Origin: Bacteroidales bacterium | GTDB taxonomy: Bacteria; Bacteroidota; Bacteroidia; Bacteroidales; WCHB1-69 | NCBI GenBank assembly: GCA_017540505.1 | Contig: JAFYAW010000011.1 | Span: 1 to 50,996, forward strand | Length of the DNA stretch: 50,996 bases | Direction: 5' to 3' | Shown: positions 8,403 through 17,242 of the stretch, one piece after another | Layout of the letters: every line of letters begins with the position of its first letter | Position numbering within the stretch: the stretch's first letter is position 1 | The notes under the pieces: model-generated | Told to the model about the DNA's origin: nothing | The model's database searches: none | What the model saw: only the letters and a program-made list of their open reading frames with translations | Made by a program: the position numbers and the translations under genes

Positions 8403-9053
8403 TTACTGAATGTTGTCCAGGATGGCTTCGATGAGGTTTTCGGCGCAGTCGGCGATGTCGGAAATGCGAGCTGGCAGCATGTAGCACGGCGTGGAGAACA
8501 CCATGTTTTGCTTGTCGGAGATGACCTCCGTCTGCTGGGTGTTGATGTGTTTGGTTCCGAAGGAGGTCACGTGGTCGATGGTTTTCTCGTCGTTGCCCAC
8601 GGTGATGGTGATGTCGCCCAGCACCTTCGCCAGCATGACGGGTGCGATGCACAGGGCTCCGATGGGCTTCTTCTGCTCGTGGAAGGAGCGGATCAGCTGG
8701 GCCACATCTTCCCGTACGGTGCATTTTTTCCCGTCAATGGCGTATGTGAACAGGTTCTTGGCCGACCCGTTGCCGCCGGGGAACACGAGGGCGTCGAAAT
8801 CCTCCACGCGGCACTCGGCCAGTGGGCGGATTCTGCCGCGCGCGATGCGCGCGGCCTCCACCATCATATTGCGCTTCTCCTCCATCACCTGACCGGTCAC
8901 GTGGTTCACCACATGGTACTGGTCGGCATCCGGAGCGAAAATACTGTACTCACAATCGTTACGGTCAATGGCCAGAAGCGTCATCACGGATTCGTGAATC
9001 TCACTCCCGTCCAAAGTGCCGCAACCGCATAATATCACTGCAAATTTCTTCAT
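8403..9053 (-). CDS. elbB: Isoprenoid biosynthesis glyoxalase ElbB (DJ-1/PfpI superfamily)
   Basis: 216 residues. The start MKKFAVILCGCGTLDGSEIHE, the nucleophile-elbow region GALCIAPVMLAKVLG with its cysteine (about 134), and EKRNMMVEAARIARG match ElbB closely. Family members have weak glyoxalase activity and are linked to isoprenoid metabolism in Escherichia coli; the true substrate is uncertain. It sits 15 bases after the large DUF2723 gene and two bases before aroK. Confidence 0.9.
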   Translation of the reverse strand: MKKFAVILCGCGTLDGSEIHESVMTLLAIDRNDCEYSIFAPDADQYHVVNHVTGQVMEEKRNMMVEAARIARGRIRPLAECRVEDFDALVFPGGNGSAKNLFTYAIDGKKCTVREDVAQLIRSFHEQKKPIGALCIAPVMLAKVLGDITITVGNDEKTIDHVTSFGTKHINTQQTEVISDKQNMVFSTPCYMLPARISDIADCAENLIEAILDNIQ

Positions 9054-9068
9054 ATTCTTTAATCTTAG

Positions 9069-12000
9069 TTATTCTGCCTGTTGTTCCTCTTCCTGTGTGC
9101 CATAGAAGAAACGCTGGAAGGCTCCACCCAAACCGGGAGACATCGCATCCAGCGAGACAATCTGGGCGTCCACCACCTGACGGATCTTCTGGGCTGTGCC
9201 TGTATCGCCGCATATCTCCGCCACTTGCATGATCTGGCGCAACTCCTGGAAGTCGCCGGCCGCTGCCTGCTGGTCGAAGTCCGGTTTCCGGATCTGTTTC
9301 GCAATGCTTTTAGACAAAGACCCAATATAAATATCCGCCACATGGTCAAACTTCATTTCCTTATAATGGGACACCAGCTCATTGGTCGGGAATTTCACAT
9401 TATTCAGGAAATAATGCAGGAAGATGAAATCGTAGCGCAAATTATCAGCATGGAAGGCCAGTGTCTTCTCATCCTGCTTGTTGTACCAATCGAACAGTTC
9501 CACCATCTCCTTCCAGATGGTCTTGGCCATCTCCATACCCTTCTTGTCGGCGGAAGGCGTGTGCAGATTGAAGTAGTCCTGCATGTAGAAGGTGCTGTTC
9601 TGCGTGTATCCGTACATGTTGGACATGACCGAGACATACGGGAAGACCTCATCTGGCACAATGGCATTGCCCTTATCCAACACTTTTTCGGCCTTTTCCA
9701 GATCGCCTTCGGCAGCCAGCTGGCCACTCAAGCGGTCGTAGATCTTGCGAATCATCGAGACCAGACGGGTGTTGTCCTCGCTATGATAGACACGTGGATC
9801 GTTGAAGCCGCCCCAATCGTACGGATAGGCTTCTTTCGCCGGCGCGTTGGGATTGTTCACGCGGTCAATACGGCTGTGGTCGTTGAAGACATTCATCAGA
9901 TTCTCATATAAAACATCGGAATTGATGCGGCCGATGTCGGAATAGCTCTGGCGCGGGGTGCGAATCGGCACCAGACGGTAGGCGAAGCCCTCCAGCTGGA
10001 AGTAATCCTCCAAGCCGAGATAGGCCTCCGATCCGGTGGTCGAAGCATAATAGATAGGACGTTCCCAATCGTTGTTGGCAAGGATGTCCATCATGATGAT
10101 GTAAGCCTTGGCCAGCGGATTCACGGCATTGGTCTTCATATTCCATTCCAGACGGTCCACAATCTGGGCGGAGTCCTTGGGACTGACCGTTCCGTTGGCG
10201 AGCACTTTGGCCTTGTCCACCTTGAGGGAGAAGCTGGCCGGTACGGCACGCCCGTTGCTTCTGTATCCTTTATCCTGGGAGAGCAGGAGGATATGGCGTG
10301 TGTGGTCAAATTGCGGATCCTTGATGTAATCCACCAGGGCCTTCAAATCCACGAACTGGCTACCGGCGGGTTCCAGATAGAGCACGTCGCGGGTACCATC
10401 CTTGTACTGGCTCCAGGTCATGGAAATGGGCAGCGGATCCGAGTTGTAGGCTTTGCGCTTCATCTGGTCCACATACCAACTGGTACTCAACAGGGAGAGG
10501 TTGCACACGCGCACGTCCGTACGGTAGCCCTCCACCTCCTGGACGTACCAAAGCGGGAAGGTGTCGTTATCCCCCAACGTGAACAGGATGGCGTTCGGGG
10601 CGCAGGAATCCAGGTAGTTCTTGGCAATTGCCAATGCCGTGTAGCGGTTCGAGCGGTCATGGTCGTCCCAGTTTTCGTTAGCCATCACGCACGGCACTAA
10701 GCCGAAGCAGACCACCGTGGTGAGGGCGGCACCTGCCACCTGCACCGTGTTGCTCTTCAATTTTTCAAAAAGATTGTAGATGCCCAGCACGCCGAAGCCA
10801 ATCCAGATGGCGAAGGCGTAGAACGAGGCGGCGAAGGCGTAGTCACGCTCACGGGGCTGGAAGGCATACATGTTGAGGTAGAAGGCAATGGCCAGACCCG
10901 TCATGACGAACAGCATGAACACCACAAAGGAGTTCTGCGTGTCTTTTCTTGTCTGGAATACAATACCGATGATGCCCAACAGCAAGGGCAACAGGTAGTA
11001 TTTGTTATGTCCCGGACGCTGCATGGCGGAGGGCTGGTTGCTCTGGTTACCCACCATAGGCTTGTCCACAAACGGGATACCGGAGATCCAGTTGCCGTTC
11101 ATGTAGTCGCCACGTCCCTGAAGGTCGTTCTGCCGACCGGCAAAGTTCCACATGAAATAGCGCCAGTACATGAATCCGAACTGGTATGTCTGCATGAACT
11201 TGATGTTCTGCTGCCATGTGGGTGGCACATCGCGGGCCAGCAGCCGTCGGTTCTCCTTGTCGGAAGGGCTGTCGCTGTTGTAGCGGTTATTCAGCCAGTT
11301 GATGTATTCACCCTTCTTTTCCGCGGACCACATTCTCGGGAAGAGCATACAACCTGCCGGATCATAGAGGGGCTGGTCTTCCTTGCGGTCGTTGGAAACC
11401 ACATAGCGTTTGTTTACCAGATCCTTCACATAAACCGGATTGCCGTCCTTGGCGCCAATCACGCGAGTGTTATAGGTCTGCCCGTGGAACAAGGGGTTGG
11501 AACCGTATTGCTCACGGTTGAGGTAGGCTAACAACGCCACGGCATCCTCCGGGTTGTTCTCGTCGATGGTCGGATTGGCGTTGGAACGGATCACCAGCGT
11601 GAAGAAAGTGGAGTAGCCGACCAGCAGCATCGTAAAACAGAACGTACCCAACAGCAAGACCTGTTTGTTTTTACGGTAGCCGTACCAGATGCCCCATGCT
11701 ATCAGCGCGGCAATCAGCAGGAAGAAGAAGATGGTGCCGGAGTTGAAGGGCAGATGCAAACCGTTGACGAAGGCCAGGTCGAACTTGCCGGCCAGATTGA
11801 CCACCTGCGGGATGATGCCCCAAAGGATCAGGCCCAGCAGCACCACCGAGCCACAGAGGGACAGGAATACGCCCCATTCGGCCTTCGACTTCAGCGTTCC
11901 TCTCTTGGCGCACAATACGAACAAAGGCACGGTAATCAGTGCCCAGATGGCTAACATCCAGATGGGAGGACAGAAGAAGGCGAAGAAGAAGGAAATGATG

Positions 12001-12683
12001 GCGAAGGAGAGCACGGCACCCATGCCGGTGGCTTCTTTAGAGAGCTTGTAATAGACAATCAGCACGATGGCCGGCAGTGTTAGCAAGTTCAGCAAGTGCA
12101 CACCGATGGAAAGGCCCACCAGATAGGCAATCAGCACAATCCAGCGGTTGGGGTTAGTGTCGGCCTTGGGATGGTCATATTCCTCGTCCCATTTCAGGAT
12201 GCACCAGAACACCAGAGCCGTGAAGAACGACGACATGGCGTAAACCTCGCCTTCTACAGCCGAGAACCAGAAGGTGTCGCTGAAAGCGTAAGCCATGGCA
12301 CCCACGAGGGCGGAGCCCAATACGGCGATAAAGCGGGGGGTGTTCAGCTCACCATACTTGGCCACGAGCTTGCGGGCCAGACGCACGATGGTGAAATAGA
12401 GCAGCATGATGGTCAGGCCGCTGCACACCGCCGACATGCAGTTGATGCAGAGAGCTACCTTGGTGACATCACCGCCAGCGAACAGCGAACATATACGTCC
12501 GATGAGCTGGAAGGTGGGTGCTCCAGGGGGGTGTCCCACTAAAAGTTTTGACGTGGTGGCGATGTACTCACCGCAGTCCCACCAGGATACGGTCGGCTCT
12601 GCCGTCATAATATACACAGCAGAGGCCACAACACCTATGATCAGACCAAGGATCGTGTTAATCAGTTTTTGTGTTTTATTCAT
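9069..12683 (-). CDS. DUF2723 integral membrane glycosyltransferase-like protein (GT117)
   Basis: 1204 residues, one of the largest proteins here. The N-terminus has a first membrane helix followed by SWWDCGEYI (about 33-41) and HPPGAPTF (51-58), the acidic loop typical of DUF2723, which has the GT-C fold of protein O-mannosyltransferases. About a dozen hydrophobic helices extend to about residue 690. The remainder is soluble and periplasmic, with a GDNDTFPLWY segment and TPR-like helices near the C-terminus. In Bacteroidetes this family is thought to use lipid-linked sugars, possibly for protein O-glycosylation. The exact acceptor is not shown by sequence. Confidence 0.88.
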   Translation of the reverse strand: MNKTQKLINTILGLIIGVVASAVYIMTAEPTVSWWDCGEYIATTSKLLVGHPPGAPTFQLIGRICSLFAGGDVTKVALCINCMSAVCSGLTIMLLYFTIVRLARKLVAKYGELNTPRFIAVLGSALVGAMAYAFSDTFWFSAVEGEVYAMSSFFTALVFWCILKWDEEYDHPKADTNPNRWIVLIAYLVGLSIGVHLLNLLTLPAIVLIVYYKLSKEATGMGAVLSFAIISFFFAFFCPPIWMLAIWALITVPLFVLCAKRGTLKSKAEWGVFLSLCGSVVLLGLILWGIIPQVVNLAGKFDLAFVNGLHLPFNSGTIFFFLLIAALIAWGIWYGYRKNKQVLLLGTFCFTMLLVGYSTFFTLVIRSNANPTIDENNPEDAVALLAYLNREQYGSNPLFHGQTYNTRVIGAKDGNPVYVKDLVNKRYVVSNDRKEDQPLYDPAGCMLFPRMWSAEKKGEYINWLNNRYNSDSPSDKENRRLLARDVPPTWQQNIKFMQTYQFGFMYWRYFMWNFAGRQNDLQGRGDYMNGNWISGIPFVDKPMVGNQSNQPSAMQRPGHNKYYLLPLLLGIIGIVFQTRKDTQNSFVVFMLFVMTGLAIAFYLNMYAFQPRERDYAFAASFYAFAIWIGFGVLGIYNLFEKLKSNTVQVAGAALTTVVCFGLVPCVMANENWDDHDRSNRYTALAIAKNYLDSCAPNAILFTLGDNDTFPLWYVQEVEGYRTDVRVCNLSLLSTSWYVDQMKRKAYNSDPLPISMTWSQYKDGTRDVLYLEPAGSQFVDLKALVDYIKDPQFDHTRHILLLSQDKGYRSNGRAVPASFSLKVDKAKVLANGTVSPKDSAQIVDRLEWNMKTNAVNPLAKAYIIMMDILANNDWERPIYYASTTGSEAYLGLEDYFQLEGFAYRLVPIRTPRQSYSDIGRINSDVLYENLMNVFNDHSRIDRVNNPNAPAKEAYPYDWGGFNDPRVYHSEDNTRLVSMIRKIYDRLSGQLAAEGDLEKAEKVLDKGNAIVPDEVFPYVSVMSNMYGYTQNSTFYMQDYFNLHTPSADKKGMEMAKTIWKEMVELFDWYNKQDEKTLAFHADNLRYDFIFLHYFLNNVKFPTNELVSHYKEMKFDHVADIYIGSLSKSIAKQIRKPDFDQQAAAGDFQELRQIMQVAEICGDTGTAQKIRQVVDAQIVSLDAMSPGLGGAFQRFFYGTQEEEQQAE

Positions 12684-12711
12684 TATTTTTAGGTTTTAAT
12701 ATTTGCTTTTG

Positions 12712-12800
12712 GGATTTTGGGATTTTGGGAGTTGGGGCTTGGTTGTTTTTTAACTAATGGCTAACGGCTAATAGCCAATGGCCAACGGCTATTAGCTAAA
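12712..12800. repeat. Low-complexity intergenic words with an inverted repeat
   Basis: Three GGGATTTT-like words and TTGGGAGTTGGGG (12725-12737) are followed by words built from GGCTAA/AGCCAA. The arms GCTAATAGCC (12767-12776) and GGCTATTAGC (12787-12796) are perfect complements around a 10-base loop. The words recur near 38030-38080. No T run follows, so this is not an ordinary terminator. Confidence 0.7.
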
Positions 12801-13823
12801 TCACCGCGATGCCGCTTTGAATTGCTGCAGGAAACGGACATCGTTCTCGAAATAGAGTCGGATGTCATTGGTTCTGTATTTGAGCATGGTCATACGTTCG
12901 ATGCCGAGACCGAAGGCGAAACCGCTGTATTTCTTGCTGTCTATACCGCAGTTTTCCAACACGTTGGGATCAACCATGCCGCAGCCGAGGATTTCCACCC
13001 AGCCGGTATGTTTGCAGAGGTTACAGCCCTCGCCGCCGCAGATGTAGCATGAGATGTCCATCTCGGCTGACGGCTCAGTGAAGGGGAAATAGGAGGGACG
13101 GAGACGGATGCGCACGTCGGGACCGAACATGCGCTGGGCGAAATAGAGGAGAGTCTGCTTCATGTCGGCGAAGGAGACGTTCTCGGCCACATACAAGCCT
13201 TCCACCTGGTGGAAGATGCAGTGGGCGCGGGACGTGATTGCCTCATTGCGGAACACGCGACCCGGGCAGATCACGCGGATGGGCGGCTGCTGGTTCTCCA
13301 TCGTGCGCACCTGCAACGAGGAGGTGTGCGTGCGGAGCAGCACGTCGGGATGCAACTCGATGAAGAAGGTGTCCTGCATATCACGGGCAGGATGCTCCTC
13401 CGGGAAGTTCAAGGCGGTGAACACATGCCAGTCGTCTTCAATGTCCGGTCCGGTGACCGCCGTGAATCCGATGTCCTCGAAGATGCGGCGCACCTGGTTC
13501 ATCATAATGGAGATGGGATGCATGGACCCTACAGGGATGCTGTCGGACGGGCGCGTCACGTCAGCGATTGAGTGCTGCACACCCTGCGCGGCCTCCATCG
13601 ATTCCTTGCACTCCTCAAAACGCTGTTGGGCCTTGTCTTTCAGCTCGTTCACCAACTGCCCGAACGACTTGCGCTCTTCGGGGGCGATGTTCTTGATTTC
13701 GGCGAACAATGCCTGAATCTCGCTCTTCTTGCTCAGAAACTGAAGACGGAACTGTTCCAGCGTCTCTGCATTTTCAATCTTGAATTTTTCTATTTCCGCT
13801 CTTAATTCGTCAATGGATTTCAT
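12801..13823 (-). CDS. pheS: Phenylalanine--tRNA ligase alpha subunit
   Basis: 340 residues, usual length. The N-terminal coiled coil (about 1-85) is followed by the class II catalytic core: GPDIEDDWHVFTALNFP, the motif 2 region RVFRNEAITSRAHCIFHQ, FTEPSAEMD, and motif 3 FGLGIERM near the end. A small CxxC...CxxC insert (about residues 257-268) lies in the core, as in many bacterial PheS. It charges tRNA-Phe together with PheT, which is not in this window. Standalone pheS is common in Bacteroidetes. Confidence 0.96.
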   Translation of the reverse strand: MKSIDELRAEIEKFKIENAETLEQFRLQFLSKKSEIQALFAEIKNIAPEERKSFGQLVNELKDKAQQRFEECKESMEAAQGVQHSIADVTRPSDSIPVGSMHPISIMMNQVRRIFEDIGFTAVTGPDIEDDWHVFTALNFPEEHPARDMQDTFFIELHPDVLLRTHTSSLQVRTMENQQPPIRVICPGRVFRNEAITSRAHCIFHQVEGLYVAENVSFADMKQTLLYFAQRMFGPDVRIRLRPSYFPFTEPSAEMDISCYICGGEGCNLCKHTGWVEILGCGMVDPNVLENCGIDSKKYSGFAFGLGIERMTMLKYRTNDIRLYFENDVRFLQQFKAASR

Positions 13824-13856
13824 TATCTGTTTTTAATTTTTGATTCCAAATTTTTT

Positions 13857-13874
13857 GGACGCAATCATGCGTCC
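13857..13874. repeat. Short inverted repeat between the cyclophilin and pheS genes
   Basis: GGACGCA-ATCA-TGCGTCC, seven perfect pairs. It is followed by A's on the transcribed (minus) strand and so is not a standard intrinsic terminator. It may still act in mRNA processing or as a protein site. Confidence 0.5.
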
Positions 13875-13886
13875 GTTTCCCACCTT

Positions 13887-14615
13887 TTATTCCACAACTG
13901 TGGCACGAATGATCTTGATGTCCGTATTGGGTCTGTCGGCACCGTCCTTCGGCTGGGAGGCTATCTTGTCCACCACCTCCATGCCGGAGACCACCTCGCC
14001 GAAGACGGTATAGTCGCCATCCAGGAAGGGGGCACCGCCGATGGTGGAATAGATGTGACGTTGTTCGGCGTTGAATTTCTTGCCCATCCGTTGCTCGTAC
14101 ATGTCGAGTTTGGCGTTGTCGTAAATGGTGCCGTCCACGATGTAGAACTGCGAGCCGGAAGAGGCCTTGGCCGGATTGTTGTCGCGGGCGGCAGCCACGG
14201 CACCGCGCTTGTGGTAGAGCGTCGGCACGAACTCGGCGGGAATCCGATAGTCGGGACCGCCCATGCCCAAGCGTTGGCCCGGCTTGGCTGTCTTGGAGTC
14301 CGGATCACCCGTCTGTATCATAAAACCTTTGATAATTCGATGGAAAAGCACACCGTCGTAATAGCTCTCTTTCACCAGCTTGATGAAGTTGTCACGATGC
14401 TGGGGGGTCTCGTTGTACAGGGCAATGGTGATGTTGCCCATGGAGGTTTCAATCTTTATCTGTGTCATCTTGTCGGTTTTTGTTTCAACTTTTTTCGTTT
14501 CCGTTTGAACCGCATCAGCCTGCTTTTTCTGCTCCGGCTCATTTTTCTTTTGGGAGGAACATGCCACTAACGTGGTAATAGTCAATAAAATAACAAATAA
14601 ATTCAGTTTCTTCAT
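13887..14615 (-). CDS. Peptidyl-prolyl cis-trans isomerase, cyclophilin-type lipoprotein
   Basis: 242 residues from the ATG before KKLNLFVILL; 14 in-frame codons upstream are not needed and overlap the promoter. The signal peptide ends in a lipobox (LVAC, Cys about 20), followed by a Lys/Glu-rich linker. The cyclophilin domain (about 55-242) has the core VLFHRIIKGFMIQTGDP, the SGSQFYIV segment and the C-terminal GMEVVDKI. It should help fold proteins at the periplasmic side of a membrane. It may be read through into pheS, 63 bases downstream. Confidence 0.92.
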   Translation of the reverse strand: MKKLNLFVILLTITTLVACSSQKKNEPEQKKQADAVQTETKKVETKTDKMTQIKIETSMGNITIALYNETPQHRDNFIKLVKESYYDGVLFHRIIKGFMIQTGDPDSKTAKPGQRLGMGGPDYRIPAEFVPTLYHKRGAVAAARDNNPAKASSGSQFYIVDGTIYDNAKLDMYEQRMGKKFNAEQRHIYSTIGGAPFLDGDYTVFGEVVSGMEVVDKIASQPKDGADRPNTDIKIIRATVVE

Positions 14616-14635
14616 AAATCCGAACATTAAAACGG

Positions 14636-14643
14636 CAAAGATA
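14636..14643 (-). promoter_or_regulatory. Candidate -7 box of the cyclophilin gene
   Basis: TATCTTTG on the minus strand, 21 bases before the ATG. It is one half of the divergent promoter region shared with porQ. Confidence 0.45.
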
Positions 14644-14722
14644 CAAAAAATATGCATTTGCCTGTTGATACTTTTGGGTGATTATTTTGGGTCTGTCAGG
14701 AGGCAAAGACAATCAATTTTTG

Positions 14723-14730
14723 TATTTTTG
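14723..14730 (+). promoter_or_regulatory. Candidate -7 box of porQ
   Basis: TATTTTTG on the plus strand, 39 bases before the chosen porQ ATG. Confidence 0.45.
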
Positions 14731-14768
14731 CCCCGCCTTTGCCCCATAGGGTCCTGGCATCCGACACA

Positions 14769-15869
14769 ATGACTGCAACGAAGAGTAAACATACCGCCAT
14801 TTTGCTGTTTCTGCTTGTCCTGACCCTTCAAGGGGTTGCACAGACGGGCGGGCGTATGATTTACAACTTCTTGAATTTCAGCTATTCGTCGCGACAGATG
14901 GCACTGGGCGGGAATCTGATATCCGTTTACGACGACGATGCCTCCCTGATTGGGATGAATCCCTCCTACATCGGGGAGCGGCACAGTAACACCCTGTCGA
15001 TGAACATTACCGACTATTTTGCCAACACCTGCTACACCTCCGGCCTCTACTCCTACACGTTTCCCAAGGCGGGCAGCTTCACCGCCTCCATGATGCATGT
15101 GGGATACGGGAAGTTCCAGGGTGCCACGGAGGCGGGCGTGGAGACAGGACCTTTCTATGCCGGCGACTTCGCACTCGCATTAGGCTGGGGCCGCGAACTC
15201 TCCCCCAACTTCACCATCGGTGCCAACTGGAAGCTGGTTTACTGCACCTACGAACGATACAGCTCCTTTGGCATGGCCGTGGACGTGGCCGGCAGCTACC
15301 ATCACCCCGACAAACAGCTCTCTCTGACATTGTTAGTCAAGAATGTGGGCTCAGAGATGAAGACCTTTGCGCCCGGGAAAGTGGGTCTGCCTCCGTTCGA
15401 CATCCAGTTTGCCCTTTCCCAGCGGCTCAAGCATGTGCCCATCCGCTATCACATCTCGCTGCATGACCTTTATCGCTGGAACATGAACTACTACGGCAAG
15501 GATAATCCGTTTTTGGAAACCGATGCATTCACCAATGAACTGATTTACCCCTCCAAGGCGGCGCAATTTTTCGACAATTTCTTCCGGCATTTTGTCTTCG
15601 GTATCGAAATAGAACCCTCCAAATATTTCTCGCTGCAGTTCGCCTATAACCACAACATCCATCAGGAAATGAAGGTTACAGCCCGTCGCTCCTTAGCAGG
15701 ATTCTCTTACGGCTTTAACATCCAGGTAAAAGGCATCTACCTCGGATTCGCACGGTTGCATTATGCGCCTGGGGCCACTCCCAACTGCTTCAACCTCGGC
15801 CTCAATTTCGGAGAGCTCTCACAACTGCATCAGAACCGCAAGATAAAAAAACTCCAACGGGATTCTTAA
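14769..15869 (+). CDS. porQ: Type IX secretion system protein PorQ
   Basis: 366 residues, starting at the ATG before TATKSKHTAI; an ATG 10 codons earlier gives a poorer signal peptide. After the signal peptide (cut near VAQTGG) the protein is a predicted outer-membrane beta-barrel. It opens with YNFLNFSYSSRQMALGG and VYDDDASLIGMNPS, the conserved start of PorQ/PorV-like proteins. PorQ works in attaching type IX cargo at the cell surface. The nuclease with a sorting domain at 32154-33452 is a fitting client. The aminotransferase gene follows after 27 bases. Confidence 0.9.
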   Translation: MTATKSKHTAILLFLLVLTLQGVAQTGGRMIYNFLNFSYSSRQMALGGNLISVYDDDASLIGMNPSYIGERHSNTLSMNITDYFANTCYTSGLYSYTFPKAGSFTASMMHVGYGKFQGATEAGVETGPFYAGDFALALGWGRELSPNFTIGANWKLVYCTYERYSSFGMAVDVAGSYHHPDKQLSLTLLVKNVGSEMKTFAPGKVGLPPFDIQFALSQRLKHVPIRYHISLHDLYRWNMNYYGKDNPFLETDAFTNELIYPSKAAQFFDNFFRHFVFGIEIEPSKYFSLQFAYNHNIHQEMKVTARRSLAGFSYGFNIQVKGIYLGFARLHYAPGATPNCFNLGLNFGELSQLHQNRKIKKLQRDS

Positions 15870-15896
15870 CCTTTTTTAACAACAAAAACATCACAC

Positions 15897-17102
15897 ATGA
15901 TTCCTTTTTCCCCTCCGCATATTGATGATAAGATTATAGAAGAAGTGGTGGTCGCCTTGAAGTCAGGATGGATTACCACCGGGCCGCGCACCAAGGCCTT
16001 CGAGCAGAAGATTGCCCAATATTGCGGAATCCGGCGCGTGCTGAATGTCAGCTCCGCCTCCGCCGGCTTGGAACTCATCCTCCGCTGGTTCGGCATCGGC
16101 CCTGGCGACGAGGTCATCGTGCCCGCATATACCTACACTGCCACCGCGGAAGTGGTGTTGCACTGCGGAGCCAAACCTGTGATGGTGGATGTGGGCGACG
16201 ACTTCCTCATCACCCCCGACAACATCCGCAAGGCCATCACCCCGAATACGAAAGTTATTATCCCAGTGGATATTGCAGGCCTTCCGTGCGACTACGACGA
16301 CATCAACCGGATTGTGAACGAACCAGCCGTCCGAGAACATTTCCATCCTACCAACGATGTGCAGCGTCAGCTGGGACGCATCTTGGTGATGGCCGATGCT
16401 GCCCACTCGTTAGGGGCACGCTACAGGAATCGTCGCACCGGTGCCCTGACCGACATCACCGTGTTCTCCTTTCACGCGGTCAAGAACCTGACCACTGCGG
16501 AAGGCGGGGCCATCTGCCTCAACCTGCCGGAGCCGTTCGATGTGGATGCCCTCTACCAGGAACTCTGCACCTTCTCGCTGCACGGCCAGTCCAAAGACGC
16601 GTTAGCCAAGACTAAACCTGGAAATTGGCGTTACGATGTTTCCTGTGCGGGCTACAAATGCAACATGACAGATGTTGCCGCCGCCATCGGCCTCATCGAG
16701 ATTGACCGTTACGAGGATATGATTCTCTCCCGCCGACGGGCCATTTTCGAAGCCTATACCCAAGCTTTCAAAGACGACAATCGTTTTCAAATTCCTGAAT
16801 ATGAAACCGTTGACAAGACCTCTTCCTTCCACGTGTATGCCTTGCGCCTGCGTCAGGCGGATGAGGCCCGCCGCGATGCCGTCATCCAACGCATCTTCGA
16901 TCAGGAGGTGAGCGTCAACGTGCATTTCATCCCTCTCCCCATGTTGACCTGCTATAAAAAACTCGGTTATGACATCCGAAACTATCCTGTCACCTACGAC
17001 AACTATTCCCGCGAAATAAGCTTGCCTGTCTATTATGACCTTACCGACGAACAGGTGGAGCTGGTCATCGAAGCGGTGAAAAAGGCGGCAGATTTGGAAT
17101 AA
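15897..17102 (+). CDS. DegT/DnrJ/EryC1/StrS-family PLP aminotransferase
   Basis: 401 residues. Sugar-aminotransferase features: VSSASAGLEL (about 51-60), PAYTYTATAEVV (76-87), the DAAHSLGA phosphate-binding loop (about 167-174) and the PLP lysine in FHAVKNLTTAEGG (Lys about 196). Enzymes of this family turn keto-sugar nucleotides into amino sugars for surface polysaccharides. Tight coupling to porQ suggests a product for the cell surface, for example the anionic LPS that anchors type IX cargo, but this is inference. Confidence 0.9.
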   Translation: MIPFSPPHIDDKIIEEVVVALKSGWITTGPRTKAFEQKIAQYCGIRRVLNVSSASAGLELILRWFGIGPGDEVIVPAYTYTATAEVVLHCGAKPVMVDVGDDFLITPDNIRKAITPNTKVIIPVDIAGLPCDYDDINRIVNEPAVREHFHPTNDVQRQLGRILVMADAAHSLGARYRNRRTGALTDITVFSFHAVKNLTTAEGGAICLNLPEPFDVDALYQELCTFSLHGQSKDALAKTKPGNWRYDVSCAGYKCNMTDVAAAIGLIEIDRYEDMILSRRRAIFEAYTQAFKDDNRFQIPEYETVDKTSSFHVYALRLRQADEARRDAVIQRIFDQEVSVNVHFIPLPMLTCYKKLGYDIRNYPVTYDNYSREISLPVYYDLTDEQVELVIEAVKKAADLE

Positions 17103-17179
17103 GAAAGATTTGATGTTTTGTTGCGTGTGTCATCCTTGGGAATGCAAATAATGTGCACGCTGCAATAGGGATATGCCGT

Positions 17180-17216
17180 AAAAAAAAATCAGCACCCACG
17201 CGAATGTAGGTGCTGA
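17180..17216 (-). terminator. Rho-independent terminator of the asparagine-rich lipoprotein gene
   Basis: Minus-strand hairpin TCAGCACC...GGTGCTGA (eight pairs) followed by an unbroken run of T. It lies 27 bases beyond the stop codon of the lipoprotein gene. Confidence 0.85.
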
Positions 17217-17242
17217 CCGATCATAGGATGTTTAGCTGATAT

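Noticed and set aside
8401-8724. A 108-codon upstream extension of shikimate kinase
   Set aside because: It lies over elbB in another frame and has a composition of His- and Arg-rich nonsense. The P-loop at the expected distance fixes the start at 8400.
13857-13874. GGACGCA/TGCGTCC hairpin as terminator of the cyclophilin gene
   Set aside because: On the transcribed strand it is followed by A's, not T's. It is listed only as an inverted repeat.
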